Shown: positions 44,823-57,673 of the stretch, one piece after another
How the letters are laid out: every line of letters starts with the position of its first letter
Position numbering within the stretch: the first letter of the stretch is position 1
Assembly (NCBI RefSeq): GCF_000715075.1
Contig: NC_134096.1
Location: 62,009,854-62,073,853, forward strand
Direction: 5' to 3'
Origin: Nicotiana tabacum
Lineage: Eukaryota; Streptophyta; Magnoliopsida; Solanales; Solanaceae
DNA: 64,000 nucleotides
Notes under the pieces: generated by a model
Database searches by the model: none
Seen by the model: the letters and a program-made list of their open reading frames with translations, nothing else
What the model was told of the DNA's origin: nothing
Position numbers and translations under genes: made by a program

Positions 44823-47163
44823 ATGGAAGAAAATGTAAGTAGGGTAAGCGAAGCCTGCGAAGGTGAGGGTTCAAATGATAGCATACCTAACACTGAATGT
44901 CTCAGTCCTGATGAAGTTCCAAAGAAAAGGAAAGTCATGCAACCTAGATCTGATACTTGAAACCATTTTGAGAAGTATGATGATCCTAGTGGAGCTAAAA
45001 TAGCAAAATGTAAGTATTGTGAAAAAACTTATGGAGCTGCTACGAAAGGTAATGGTACTACATCAATGAACAATCATCTCACTAAGTATCTCAAAATACC
45101 CCGTAAAATGGAAAATAGTCAAACACAACTAAGTTTTCTACCCGCTTCAAATGGGGCAAATGAAGGGGTGCTTACCACTTGGAAATTTGATCAAGCACAT
45201 AGTAGGAGAGCTTTAGCTCAAATGATAATTTTGGAGGAACTGTCATTTAGTTTTGTTGAAAAGGAAGGATTTAAGAAGTTTATAGGTGTAATGACCCGAC
45301 TTGTCGTTTCAAGAATTTAAGTCTTGTTCGGCGGCATAAGGCCCGGAGAAGCTTTGTATTATGCGCATTGACTTGCGTGCGTGATTGAATTCAGTTACCG
45401 GATGATTCAGAGTAATTTAGAATACTTGGTCTCTAAAAAGGAAGCTTAAGTCATAGGATTTTGATCGTAGTCGGAACTGTGTAAAGATGACTCCGGAATG
45501 GAGTTCTGTCGGTTTCATTAGCTCTGTATGATGATTTGGACTTAAGAGCGTGCCCGAAAAATTATTTGGAGGTCCGTAGTGGAATTAAGCTTGAAATGGC
45601 GAAACTCAAAAATTTGAAAAGTTTGACCGGGGGGTTGACTTTTTGATATCAGGGTCGGACACTGAGGTTAGTCTTGATACTTACTTGGCACCGCCGTGGT
45701 GTGCTCATTCTACACTTCTGCATATTTTTTTGCAGATCCAGGTATTGTTCGTTAGCAGTTGTGTAGGTCGTTGCTGTGAAGACTCAAGGTAAACCTGTTG
45801 CTGCGTTTGAAGGCTTTGGAGTCACCTTCAAGTTTTCATTTTGCACTCTTTATCCTTATTTCTAGACAGTTATATTTAGAAGCTTTCTAGTAAACACTCT
45901 GTAGAGCTTATGACTTGTACTACCGATTTTGGGGAATTGTAATTTTATTTTGGAGGTTTCCATTACAAAGATTGTTAGATGTTATTTAATTATTGTTGTT
46001 ATTTAATAAATGTTAGGCTTACCTAGTCCCTAATACTAGGTGCCATCACGATACCCAACAAAGGAAAAATTGGGTTGTGACAATAGGAGTCACAATACCT
46101 CAATTTCAAATTCCTTCTCGTAGAACATTGACAAGAGATTGTTATGAACTTTATTGTGAACAAAGACAAAGTTTGAAGAAGTCCTTCAATGAAGCACATC
46201 CAAAAATCTGTCTTACAATAGATACTTGGACTTCTATACAAAGAATAAATTATATGTGTCTTACTGCTCACTTTATTGACAATGATTGGAAATTGCATAA
46301 AAGGATAATAAACTTTTGTCCTATAGCTAGTCATAAGGGTGATAATATGGCCGCGATTATTACTAATTACTTGCTTGATTGGGGTTTGGAAAATGTATTT
46401 ACTATAGCGGTAGGTGTCTAATGATGTCACAGTAAGAGAAGTGTCTAAACAATTGACTACTTGAGGAACTAATATATTGAATGGTAAACACCTGCATGTT
46501 AGATGTATGGCTCACATACTTAATCTCATTGTACATGATGGGTTGAAAGAAATTGGTGTTTCTATCAAGAGAGTTAGACAAGCTGTGAGATACATTAGAC
46601 AATCTCCCGCTAGGATTAGAAAGTTTAAAGAATGTTATGAATCTCAAAAGTTAACTTCCAAGAGAACATTATGCTTAGATGTTTCTACTCGATGGAACTC
46701 TACATACTTGATGTTAGACACAGCACAACAATTTGAGCTTGCCTTTGACAAATATAGTTTCTTTGATACTGGATTGTTGCATCATCTTCATACTTATGTA
46801 TGTGAAAATGGAATTAGTGCAGGTGCTAAGGAAGTGACAGTAGGTTTAGGTGCTACATCAGAGTTAGATAGTTATCTTGCTGAAGATATTGAGCCTGAAA
46901 TAGATGAGTTTAAAATTTTAAAGTGGTGGAAAATCAATGAGCTTAGATTTCCCTTTCTTGCGGAGATGGCTCGTAATGTGTTAGCCATTCCTATTTCAAG
47001 TGTTGCATCAGAATGTGCATTCAGCACTGGAGGTCGCATTATTGACTCGTTTAGGAGTTCGTTGACGCCTAAACTGGTGCAATCTCTTATTGGTCTTCAA
47101 GATTGGCTTAGAAGTGAACCTATTCCTATTAAAGTTGAGAAAAACTTGGAGTATCTGGAATAA
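44823..47163 (+). pseudogene. hAT transposase, interrupted and decayed
   Basis: ATG 44823 (MEENVSRVSEACEGEG) follows a TTTTCCTAG acceptor, suggesting an intron in the leader. An SV40-like basic signal PKKRKV lies at about residue 37. A TGA replaces an expected Trp in SDT-HFEKYDD. Next comes a zf-BED type finger (CKYCEKTYG ... NNHLTKYLK; the last ligand looks changed to Tyr). Coding breaks at 45286 for an inserted LTR and resumes at 46083 (TIPQFQIPSRRTLTRDCYEL). The catalytic-type Asp in LTIDTWTS is kept. A deletion and frameshift near 46412-46425 and a TGA for Trp near 46464 follow. 46477-47163 is open and ends with the hAT dimerisation region (VASECAFSTGGRIIDSFRSS), but a large central part is missing after YVCENG. 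Inactive. Confidence 0.92.
45287..46082 (+). mobile_element. 796-bp solo LTR inside the hAT transposase
   Basis: Begins TGTAATGACCCGAC, ends GGGTTGTGACA, flanked by ATAGG (45282-45286 and 46083-46087). Perfect 5-bp duplication and TG...CA ends mean an LTR. Same family pattern as 37849-40606 but shorter (TGTRATGACCC start, GCCATCACG near the end). Removing it with one duplication leaves the flanking transposase codons in one frame. Confidence 0.92.
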
Positions 47164-48486
47164 CTAAAACTTGATAATTATTTTGTATTTTGCATTTATT
47201 ATATTAAAATAGTTTACTCAACACTAATGCATGACAAAGTTTTCTTCAATATTTTCCTTAGATTTGGCTAATTATACAAAAGATTCAACTATTATTGACA
47301 TATAGTTGTAACCTGTGGCATGTGTGGTAAGTTGATAACCTTCTGTATATTTGATGATATAATATTTATATACTTTATTATAAATCAATTGTGTTTTTGA
47401 CTTATAATTATGTCTTTTGTTGCAAAGGTTTGATCATGGCGCCTAAATGAAACTTACGGATTATGTATCATCTTCGTAAATGCTTAGATCAATAAGTAAA
47501 TAGACAAGTAGTAAATAGACAAGTGATGCTGCAGTAGTAACTTGCTAGTGAGCTCTTTTGGTAGATAAGATGATGGTAGACAAGTATATTGTATAAGACT
47601 TCTTATGTTTCATGCTACTTAATGTAGTTATTTTGCTGGTTTTGAGACTTTAGCAGCATGAAAACTTTCTAACTTATGGATTACTCTTTTGGTTATGTAA
47701 TATTGCTTGTACTAAACAGTGATTTCCTACTAGCTTCTCAAGCTAACTTTTGGATATAATGAATGAAGTTCATGTGCAAATTATCACATTGGCATATTTC
47801 TAGGTTTTTGGCAGCAAAACAACATAGATTCTGGGTTTTTTATTCTCTCACGGCTCAATATTGGACATATGTTGCTGCATATTGAATTTGATCTGGGTAT
47901 TCTATTTCTTGATTATGTGCAAATTATCACATTGGCATGTGATTTTATAAATAAACCAGATGGCTGCTACTTTTCGAGCTCCTGTTGTTTTTCTGTTGTT
48001 CGCTCTAGAAGAAATGGCATCTTGGTATATTTTAAAAAATGTACATGCTTTATCTAATTCTTGGTAGACCAAAAGGTTTCTAGGAGATAATAGTCCTCCT
48101 TATCTCTATATTTGCATTACTAAGATTATAGTAGATTTTCTCTACAAATCAGACTTTTTAATCAAGAATACTCCTCAGCAACACATATCAGATTTATATA
48201 AATAAAAGAACAAATTTATGATTTATCACATTCAAGCAACACAAGAAGTTCGAAATTTTGGAAAAAACCAATAAATTGGTCAGTCCAATTATTACGTAGA
48301 AGAAGCCCAATATGATAATGTTCAAACCGAAAACCGATCCGAAATAAATCGAACTGAAATTAAAAAACCGAACTAAACCAAACTTATTTCAGTTCAGTTT
48401 CGGTTACTACTTTTACAAAATCAAAAACCAAATAACCGAACCGAATTTCTTCAAACCGAACTGAACCGACCAAATGCCCACCCCTA
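47164..48486 (+). other. 3' noncoding part of the hAT element
   Basis: AT-rich with no coding sequence; ends with subterminal CCGAAC-type words and the right inverted repeat. Confidence 0.7.
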
Positions 48487-49665
48487 CATCCAATTGTCGT
48501 TCAAACCGAGCGCTACACCAGAATTGATTTTGAAGCGGTTCAAAATGCCAGATGTACTGAAATATAATGGAACTTCGGACCCTCGGGAGCACATCACCAC
48601 CTATATAACAACGGTGAAAGGAAACGACTTGGCTTAACATGGGATTGAGTCGATCCTGCTGAAGAAGTTCGGAGAAACCCTCACGAAGGGGTCTTGACAT
48701 GGTACTCACTATTACCCGAACATTCAATAGATTCCTTTGAGATGCTCGTAGATTCTTTCATCAAGGCACATGCTGGGGCCAGGAAGGTTCATGCCTGGAA
48801 GGTGGACATATTCAGAATTTTACAAGGAGAGTCCGAGTTGCTGCGTGAGTTCGTGATTAGGTTTCAGAACGAACGGATGTTGTTACCGACCGTGCTAGAT
48901 GAATGGGAAGATGAGGCATTACTAAATGGTTGAACCCGAGGAGCTATGACGCCTCCCAAAAATTGAAAGAAAACTTGCTCGAGTTCCAGGCAACTACATA
49001 GGCGGATGTCCATAACCATTGCGAATCAAAAATAAGGATAGAAGATGATCAGCTCAGGTTCCCGGTATCAAACAAAGGTCAGGATCGAGAAAATAACATG
49101 GATAAATCAAACTAAGACTTTGATGAAGACCGGCGGTCTTCTAAGGGTTGTTTCTTGCCCTACGATAGGGTCGAAGGACGCAACAACAAAGGATTCCGGT
49201 CGGTGGATAGGTTGCCACAGATAGAAGGGTCGATCACGGCCAGAACAACAGGTCGTTACTGGACAAAGAGGTATCGGGTTCCCGGGATTCCACCTATGTA
49301 GGTTGTCGGAGTATAATTTTAATGTCAGCATAGTGGAACTGGTATCGGCAATGAGAAACATCAAGGAAGCGCGGTTGCCAAGGCCAGTGAGTCCGATTCC
49401 AGCCAGAGGGATCCTAATCTATGGTGTGAATATCATGGGACTAATGGCCACCGGAATGGGGACTGCCGACATTTGCGCAAGGAGGTAGCAACACCATTAA
49501 AAAATGGCCGTCTTAGAGAATTCTTAAGCGACCGGGCTAAGAAAAATTACGGCCGCAACCGGGATAATGCATAGCCCTCGAAGGCAGGGAAAGACAATCT
49601 TTGGCTAACCATCAGCATAATTGTTTGGGGGAACGAGATCTATGGTGTAATATTTTTTGCAGCAA

Positions 49666-52600
49666 AAAAGATAAATGTATCAGTGACTCATAGAAAGAGA
49701 CTCCGGGAAGTCACCGAGGACGATATCACCTTCACAAAAGAGGACGTTGATGGACTTATACTACCGTATAACAATACCCTAGTAATTTCTCTTAACGTTT
49801 TAGATTTCAAGAATAAACGTGTTTGGTTTACTCAGAAATTTCAACCAACATCATTCAATGGAGAGTGTGAGAACAAGTCAAGCTATCTGGAAGCATCATT
49901 CCGGCAACAAAACTCATCGCCGAGTAACTTAGCAAGTGTGACAACCCGAGAGGAGATCTTGCTGCCCATGAACGCTGGAGGGGTCATGAAGACTACCTTA
50001 TTTGAAGTATTAGACGGTGACATGTGCTACAACATAATTCTTGGCAGACCATGGCTACATGAGATGAAGGCTATGCCATCAACATATCACCAACTTCTGA
50101 AATTCCCAACTCTAGAGGGAATCAAACAAATAAGAGAAGATCAACCGATAGCAAGGGAAATGAACGTGGTCTCGGTTTCCAACAGTAAAGGGAAGGAACA
50201 AAGGGCATAGTAATTACAGGAATCGATGCCTGCTCCAAAACCAAACGAAGATGATAAAAGGGAGGAGCCGTCGGAATCCCTCCAGGTACCAGAAGAAACA
50301 GACGCGACCAAGTCTACGGCGGAAGAACTCGAACAAGTGGCATTGTTCGAGAAATGTCTAGAGAGGAAGTTTCACATGGGGACAGGATTAAACCCTGAGC
50401 CCAGGTCAGGATTTATTAAATTTCTGAAAACTAACGTTCGTTGTTTTGCATGGTAGCACGCGAATATGACATGTATCCCGCTAGAACTGGCCATGAACAA
50501 GCTAAGCCTTGACCCAAGCATCCCGCCAGTAAGGCAAACGAAGCGCCCAATTTCCAAGGTCAGAAACGTGTTTGGTAAATAAGAGGTAACTCGATTGCTC
50601 GACACCGGTTTAATCCAAGAGGTAAAGTACCCCGACTGGCTAGCTAACATAGCAGTGATTTCGAAAAATAATAATAAATTCCGTATATACGTATATTATA
50701 AGGATTTGAATAAGGTGTGTCCAGAAGACTCGTTACCACTACCAAACATTGATCAAATAATTGATGCAATGATCAGACACGAGTTGATGAGTTTCCGCGA
50801 TGCCTATTACGGGTACAACCAAATTAAGATGAACCTGGAGGATCAGGAAAAAACTTTGTTCATAATGAACTTTGGTACATATTGCTACAATGTGATGCCC
50901 TTCGTGCTTAAAAATTATGGATCCACTTATCTGAGGCTCGTGAACAAAATATTTGAAGAGAAAATAGGGAAAACAATGGAAGTGTACATAGATGATATGC
51001 TGGTTAAGTCTTTGAATACAGGTGACCATTTGAAACACCTCCAGGAAACCTTCGATATCCTAAGAAAGCACAACATGAAGCTCAATCCCAAAACGTGTGC
51101 GTTCAGAGTTAGCTCCGGTAAAATTTTAGGTTTCTTGGTGTCACAAAGGGGGATCGAAGTCAATCCCAATAAGATTAAAGCTATCGAGGACATTCTAGAC
51201 TAGCTGCAAAATGTGAAAGAAATCTTAATGCTAACCGGAAGACTGGCCGCTCTAAGCAAGTTCATTTTTCGATCATCGAAAAAATGTCATCACTTCTTCT
51301 AACAGGCTCTAAAGGACTTGAAACGGTATCTATCAAACCCTCTGTTATTATAAAAATGGAGAAAGGTGAACAGTTGCTAATATACTTAGCGGTCTCGGAG
51401 GTAGCGATAAGTGTCGTTCTAGTCTAGGAGGACAAAGGTACGCAATATCCTATCTATTATATTAGCAAAATTTTATCGCGAGCAAAATTTTTTTATCCGT
51501 ACCTCAAAAAATTGGCTTTAGCTCTCGTAATCGCCGCTAAAAAGCATAGGCCTTTTTTTCAGGGCCACCCGATAGCTATGGTGACAATTCTTTCCATGCG
51601 GAATACCCTTCACAAACCTGAGTTGTTAGGTCGACTTGCCAAATGGGCAGTTTAAATTAGTGAATTTGATATTGAATATAAGCCCAGGATTGTGATCAAA
51701 TCACAAGTTTTGGCTGACTTCGTGGCCGATTTTAATCCCGAGCTACTGCCTTTGGCCATAAAAGAAGTGGTGACGGTGTCAGAAATGACACCAGGAGTTT
51801 GGACCCTGTTTAAGGATGGAGCTTACAATGTGAAAGGGTTCGGGCTCGGGGTGGTTCTAATCACGCCCTCAGGAGAAGTCCTGAGGTAGGCCATAAAACT
51901 TGTTCCCTTGACTAAAAATGAAGTCGAGTATAAGGCTTTGATTGTAAGACTTGAACTGGCCCGGGGACTAGAGTCTGAGGTCATAGAAATCAAATGCGAT
52001 ACAAAACTAGTGGTAAATCAAGTATATGGAATCTTCGACACCAAAGAGGAGCGCATGCAGCAATATATGGTTAAGATTCAATATTTTCTCGCGCGGTTCA
52101 GGGAATGGTCGATCACCCATATCCCGAGAGAAGAAAATGCATAAGCGGATGTATTGGCCAATTTGGGATCGTCCACGTAATTGATGGATCAGATTCCGGT
52201 ACCGTCGCTCATCTTACACATTCAGTACTAGATATGGCCGGTTATTATGAAGTAAACTCGCCAACCTAGTCTGGGATTGGAGGAATGAGATCATCGACTT
52301 CCTTGAGCGACAAGCTTCCCGAAGACCCGAAGACATCCCGAGCACTCTACACCAAAGAAGCTCTTTACAACTTCTGGGGAGGACAGTTATACAGAAGGTC
52401 GTTCCAAGGCCCGTTGGCTCGATGCTTAGGAGCCTTCAAGGCTAATTACGTCATGAGGGAGGTTCACGAAGAAATTTGCGTGAATCATTCAGGTGAAGAT
52501 TCGTTGGTGCTAAAAGTGCAAGATACTTTTGGCCCCGTAGGGAACAAGACGCAAAGGTATTCGTTCAGAAATGCAACAAGTATCAATGCCATGCACTGTT

Positions 52601-53503
52601 AGTGCGCAAACCGGCAGAACTACTGCATTCGATACTATTCCCATGGCTATTCATGAAATGAGGGATGGATATAGTCGGGCCGCTGCCACCGGGTCTCGGG
52701 AAGGTAAGATTTCTTTTAATTTTAACCGATTACTTCACTAAGTGGGTTGAAATAGGTCCTTACCAAAAATTGGCGAGCACGAAGTGATCGATTTCCTATG
52801 GGAAAATATAATTTGTCGGTTCCAAATACCGAAGAAGATTGCCTGCAACAACGGACCACAGTTCATAGGCTCAAAGGCCAGAAAATTCCTTGAAGACCTG
52901 AAAATTAAAAGAATCATATCTTCGCCATACCATCCGAGTGCAAATGGGCAAGCCGAATCAACCAATAAGGTGATTATTCAAATCCTCAAAAAGAGGTTGG
53001 AAACAGCCAAACGAAAGTGGCCCGAAGAGTTACCGGGAGTGTTGTTGACATACTGGACTACAGCTAAATCCAGCACGGGAGAGACATCTTTCTCTCTCAT
53101 ATATGATCGAGAAGCTCTAATCCTAGTGGAAATGGGAGAACCAACCTTGCAGTACTTCCGGGCGAACGAAGAAACAAGAAATGAAGCATTGCCAGTCAAA
53201 TTAGAGCTGCTTGACGAACGCAGGGACTTGGCGCACATAAGGATGATGGCCCAGAAACAAAGAATGTAAAGGTACTATAACCGAATTTTCAATCTCCGTT
53301 ATTTCAAAGTGGGAGACTTGATTTTGAGGAAAGTGACTCAAAACACCCTAGAGCTCAACGCAGGAAAGCTGGGCCCAACATGTGAAGGCTCCTACCGAGT
53401 TTCAGTTGTCATCATAAAGGGATCATACGTACTAGAAAACTAAGATGGAGTCAAATTGCTGAGCAACTGGAACGTGACTCACCTCAAAAAGTATTACTGT
53501 TGA
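49666..53503 (+). pseudogene. pol of family 3 (PR-RT-RH-aRNH-INT), broken
   Basis: The protease region 49683-50210 ends in NIILGRPWLHEMKAMPSTYH, but its active site is out of frame near 49830-49870. RT 50595-51203 carries VKYPDWLANIAVI, DAYYGYNQI and YIDDMLVKS (about 50985-51005). RNase H runs from about 51230 with stops at about 51203, 51300 and 51427. The second RNase H (VWTLFKDGAYNVKGFGLGVV to ITHIPREENA; 51692-52144) is of the Tat type. Integrase has HEEICVNHSG, MDIVGPLPPGLG and GQAEST, but the second catalytic position reads CNNGPQF, Asp to Asn (about 52842-52862), and frames break near 52530-52780. The tail VGDLILRKV ... HLKKYYC ends at 53503. Confidence 0.9.
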
Positions 53504-54520
53504 TGGGCACTGCTTGTACTGAAAGTATGTGTTACACTATTTTTTTCTTTGCCCAGTTTTTGTCCCATATGGGTTTTTCTGGCAAGGTTTTTAACGAGGC
53601 AGAAATGGAAAGTATAATACGAAGGAAACATCATCGATAGAGATAAAACCTTTAAATGACAAGGCATTGAAACAACAAACTATTGCGGGATGGTTAGATA
53701 GTCTATGGCTCGATGGAAAAATTCTAATGGGAAGAAAAACTTGCCATCGGACCAAAGGCTATTCAACCATTCACGAGTGCTCTTTCCTACAAGCCACTAG
53801 GGGGTGGTTAGCTAATATTTTGCTCGATAGAAAAGTTCCTAACGGGAAATGAAGTTTTCTATCGAAACTAAAGATTATTCAACCATTCACTAGTATTTTT
53901 CCTCAAAGGATCAAGACTTCCGGTGTTCCAATTCGCATTCTTTGCGTTCGAACACTGGGGGGAAATAGTATGAGAATACGCAACCTGATTGCCACAAAAA
54001 TCGAGACTACGAGACCCGAGAACAAACATATCTCATCGGGACCGGGGACTGCACAACCAGCCCCGTAGAAACAAGTTATACAAATTAGCCACATGTAATG
54101 GAAATTTCTTTTCTTTCAGCAAAACAAATTCTTATGTACTTTTGAAGATAGAAGAAATAAAATAAAGTCCTTTTATTATTATCTTGTTTCTTGTCCAAAC
54201 GATGAATTGATTTTATCATTTGAAAGTTAACCAATTACTTCAAATTCTAGTGCGGGAATGAACATGAGAAGTCTTCTTCAAGATCACCATAAACATAAGA
54301 GGGCCCTCTCTTATGAAACTCTCACGGTAAAGGAAGTTTATACCTAGAACCCAAATGCTATCAGGGCAAAATGCACCAAAAGCCCTGCATAATTCGACAC
54401 AAAAAGAATTAAACTTTGTGCAATGCTTAAACAAAAAGCACTTTTATTTATCAAACATGCCAAGTAGCACAAGCACAAAAATACAAAAGTAAAAAAAACA
54501 AAGGAAAATAAATCAAAAAT
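53504..54520 (+). other. 3' noncoding region of family 3
   Basis: No ORF. It contains the conserved motif at 53556-53602 and two diverged copies of a ~115-bp unit at about 53690-53910 (TGGTTAG at 53691 and 53805; ATTCAACCATTCAC at 53761 and 53877). Confidence 0.7.
53556..53602 (+). other. Conserved noncoding motif downstream of pol (family 3)
   Basis: CCCATATGGGTTTTTCTGGC then AAGGTTTTTAACGAGGCAGA, about 55 bp after the pol stop. Matches 11964-12010 and 17826-17876 of family 1. Confidence 0.65.
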
Positions 54521-57261
54521 CTAAATGACGTTGCCACCAGAACTCGGGGGAAGAGAAGCATCAGCGTCCCAAAAAGAAGTAGGCGAATCTGCCACCGGCT
54601 CAGGGTCTTGGGCTTCATCGTTATTATCTTCAAGTTCCTCCTCGGTTCCTGAGAACTCGGAACCAGAACTAGAAGAGTTAGTTGCATCAGGTTGTGCCAG
54701 GAGGCGTCTTCGAGTAGTTATCTTCAGCACTCGAGCCTTGCTGATCTCATCGTCAATATCAATGACGCCCTTTTTTGCCTCTTTCAAGGTTTTCCTCCTC
54801 ATATGATATATATAGTATGTTTTTTCGATGATGAGGGAATCTCATCGGCGTTGAAGTTATCATTTAAGCTGATCAACCTCAGTCAAAAGGTCATCCCGAT
54901 GGGATCTCATAGAACTAAGGCTAAGATCAAGATCACGGATAGTGGTTATATGGACCTTATTATGTTCCATGTTCTTCTTATACTTATCCTCCATCTGGGC
55001 ACGTTTCTTTTCGGCAGTAGCGACCTCTTCCACCTTGGAATTAAAGGCTGCATCCAAGTTATTCACTTGCTCAATGGAGGCACTCTCGTGCTCGGTAGCA
55101 GCAAGAATGACATCTTGAACTTCAGACCACTTAGCCTTAGCTTCTTGGAATTGAACATTTAATTGAGAAGTTTCTTGACTAAGGGCCACTACCTCCTGCT
55201 CACTAAGCTGCAGCCGGTCCTCGAGATCACTCACTTCAGCGGCCTTTGCTTCTAATACCGGGAGGCACGCAGTGAACTGGCCCCTCTCAGCCAACAGTTA
55301 AACCCGCTCGGACTTAAGCCCTTCTTTATCGAGGTTCAATTTTTGAAGGACCTCGGAAGCAAGGAAGTTGTCTTGTGAAGCAAAAACCCAAGTTAGAAAC
55401 CATGTCACAGCCAGTCAAGAAGAAAAAACCAGAAAAGAGAACAAGTACAATACCGTTGCTGCTTTGTGCGTGATATTATTATCATACAATCCCCCGAAAG
55501 AGAGTATATTTTTTTATCTTTCTCTAAAGCCAGCAACTTCAGGTAATTGGCGAGTTCCACCAATCAGGAAAGCTGATGGCACTCCGTGGATACCGAGAGG
55601 GAGACACTCCTCCTTCTCTAGGGATATGCAGAAGGGGGCGAGTAGTTATGCCACAAATTCCTATGGTCAGTGGACTAGGGAGGAAGGACACCCTTCTCCC
55701 GGGTGTCTACGACCGGTGTGGGAGATGTAGCAGTTACAGGTGATGTAGGTATGGCCGGCGTGAAAGGAGATGAAGTTGATGGTGTTACAGGTTGAGAAGC
55801 AGTTTCGGCAGGGTTGCTCACCAACCGAAGACGGAAGAGGATCGGTACTCTGCCTCATAGTATTGGGAGCATCGACTTGGACCGAAAAAGGAGAATTAGT
55901 ATTCTCCACTAAGTCAAATTCTCCCTAAAGCGCTCGAGTATCGTCCTTGGTTGGGGTTCTAAGATCTTCAGACTGAGCATTCTGTTGAGCTGATGAAGAT
56001 CATTGTCTCTTTTTAAGGGAAGCTTATTCATCATTGGATTCTCCATCATCATCAATAACCACAGTGGATGTGGCTGGCTCGGGCACGACTTTCTTTACTT
56101 TCTTATTTTTACCCTCGACCGAGGAAGAACGCCGCCTTTTTGGTTGCTTATTCTCTGGCTAGGGACTCCGAGAAGAAGCACCTACACTGGAAGCAGACCC
56201 GAGGGTACCTGTTCGGGTGAGATCCCCCTACAACAACCTCGCAGCCTCTACGGGATTGACCAAAACATCCTCTTCAGTGACAAAGACAGAACCCTGATGG
56301 AAACTTGAATCAACCAAAAAGGTAGGGTTAACTAGTTTTCTTATCTCCAAAGAAGAAATGAATGCAGAGCTAGTTTTACGAGTTAGTTTACCATGGTTCT
56401 TAGACCCTCCATCCATATTTAGGGGCCAATTCCTTCCACCGGCAGGTTTCGGGCGTAATGATATCCAAAATCTTCTGAACTCACAGATCTAAGCCTTTAA
56501 CCCTTGAAGGTGTCCACCGAGTTACTGAAATAATGAATGAAAAAGGTTAACAATGACATGAAACAACCTATATCTTCGGAGGAAAAGATATGTTATAAAC
56601 TTATGTGGACAAGTCCGGGATTTGGGGAAAGGCAGAATTGTAGCCGGGATGATGTCCCTGGTAGAAATGATGACAAATCGCTCCATCCTCTCACTATCGT
56701 TGTCGTCATCCATGCTGGTGAGCAAAGCATGGTGGCCATGCTTGCTGAAATTTATTACTCCCCCAAGAAAAATCTTGGGGGAGTAGAGGTTCATCATATG
56801 AGCCAAGGTGAGGGGCTCCTTCATTTCTTGGCACAACCGCCTCAAACGAGCCACCGTTTTCCATACCGAGGGCCCACCTATGCCAAACAAACCTGGTACC
56901 TGTGGCACAACTCCAAAATCACGGGGTCAAGTCCCCCGCTGAAATAAAACGCACCCAAAGTGAAGGGGTACGTGTAAACATACGTGATGCCTTTCTTGAG
57001 GTCGTGGCAATCACAGTCTTTCTTCACAGCAGGAATACTGGAAGGGCGAATAGAAGAAGGATTTTTACCAACAACCCAAGTACGAGAGTTTGAAGTGGGG
57101 AACTTCTTTTCGAAGTCCTTGGATGTGCTTAGCTGCATGGGAGTGATAGTGCTCACCGTGGGAGGATCAGCATCAACATCGACCTCTTTGTCTTTGCTTT
57201 TCTTCGGTCCACCACCGAAGAGAAGACCAGAGTTCTTGGAAGAGTTAGCATAAGAAGACAT
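54521..57261 (-). pseudogene. Antisense extra ORF (aORF) of family 3
   Basis: Runs opposite to gag-pol, from ATG 57261 to the stop at 54521. The N-terminal segment (57261-56878) holds ITYVYTYPFTLG and DPVILELCHRYQV. After a frameshift it continues as SVWKTVARLRRLCQE, LYSPKIFLGGVINF and DSERMERFVIISTRDIIPA (to about 56590). This parallels family 1 (IYTYPFMLG, DPVINDFCKRYQV, LYRPQIF, DRGWMGRYIRLNTHDLIPE). The middle is degenerate. 55294-54860 is a coiled coil (LEDRLQLSEQEVVALSQE and on) and 54802-54521 is a basic then Ser/Glu-rich acidic tail (EFSGTEEELEDNNDEAQDPE). It shares architecture and some motifs with the family 1 gene although little else is alike. No clear TATA box found upstream. Function unknown. 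Confidence 0.72.
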
Positions 57262-57655
57262 AATAATAAGAAGGTGATAAGGGTTTTTTTAGAAGAAGAT
57301 TAAAGGGAGATGAAAGCAGAAGGAAATTAAAAGCAAAGAAGTTGAGAGAGTTTATGGAGTTGTTAGAAGTGAACATGGTGGACGTCATCAGTTCGAGCCT
57401 GATTATCCCTAAGCCCAATGTGAGTAGGTAGAATGAGGCGAATAATTAAAGGAATAAGCGGCTAAAATCGTGGCCATGATTACCTCGAAAATCGACAAAA
57501 ATATTGCTAAATCGTGGAGTAACACGTGTCTGGGGTATTAAATGCGAGGAGACGTGCGTCTTATCAAGCGTCAGAAACTTTTCAGAAGGGTTCAAAACAT
57601 TTCCTACCAAGAAAGGAATCTTCACGAACTTTCCGTTGACAACAAAGTGCCACCG

Positions 57656-57673
57656 GAAAGCAGGGGGACTAAC
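57656..57673 (+). other. Polypurine tract, family 3
   Basis: GGAAAGCAGGGGGACTAAC directly before the 3' LTR. Confidence 0.8.

Larger units (their letters stand above)
44031..48486 (+). mobile_element. hAT (Ac-like) DNA transposon inserted in gag
   Basis: 4456 bp between exact 8-bp duplications CATCCAAT (44023-44030 and 48487-48494). Terminal inverted repeats TAGGGGTGGGCAT and ATGCCCACCCCTA. The subterminal regions are rich in CGGTTCGGT and CCGAACCGAA words, common in hAT elements. It carries a transposase pseudogene and a nested 796-bp LTR. Confidence 0.96.
43443..49665 (+). pseudogene. gag of family 3, interrupted by a hAT transposon
   Basis: ATG 43443 starts MAANDVNIAHNVEAQEN. Coding runs to 44030 with stops near 43606 and 43646, is interrupted by 44031-48486 plus a target duplication, and resumes at 48487 with SFKPSATPELILKRFKMPD. 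The Retrotrans_gag core follows (TWYSLLPEHSIDSFEMLVDS, LLREFVIRFQNERMLLP; 48694-48933), with a stop at about 48638 and a 1-bp frameshift near 48691. A gag knuckle relic (CEYHGTNGH-type) lies near 49420-49470, frameshifted. The same domain order as in families 1 and 2 identifies it. Confidence 0.87.
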
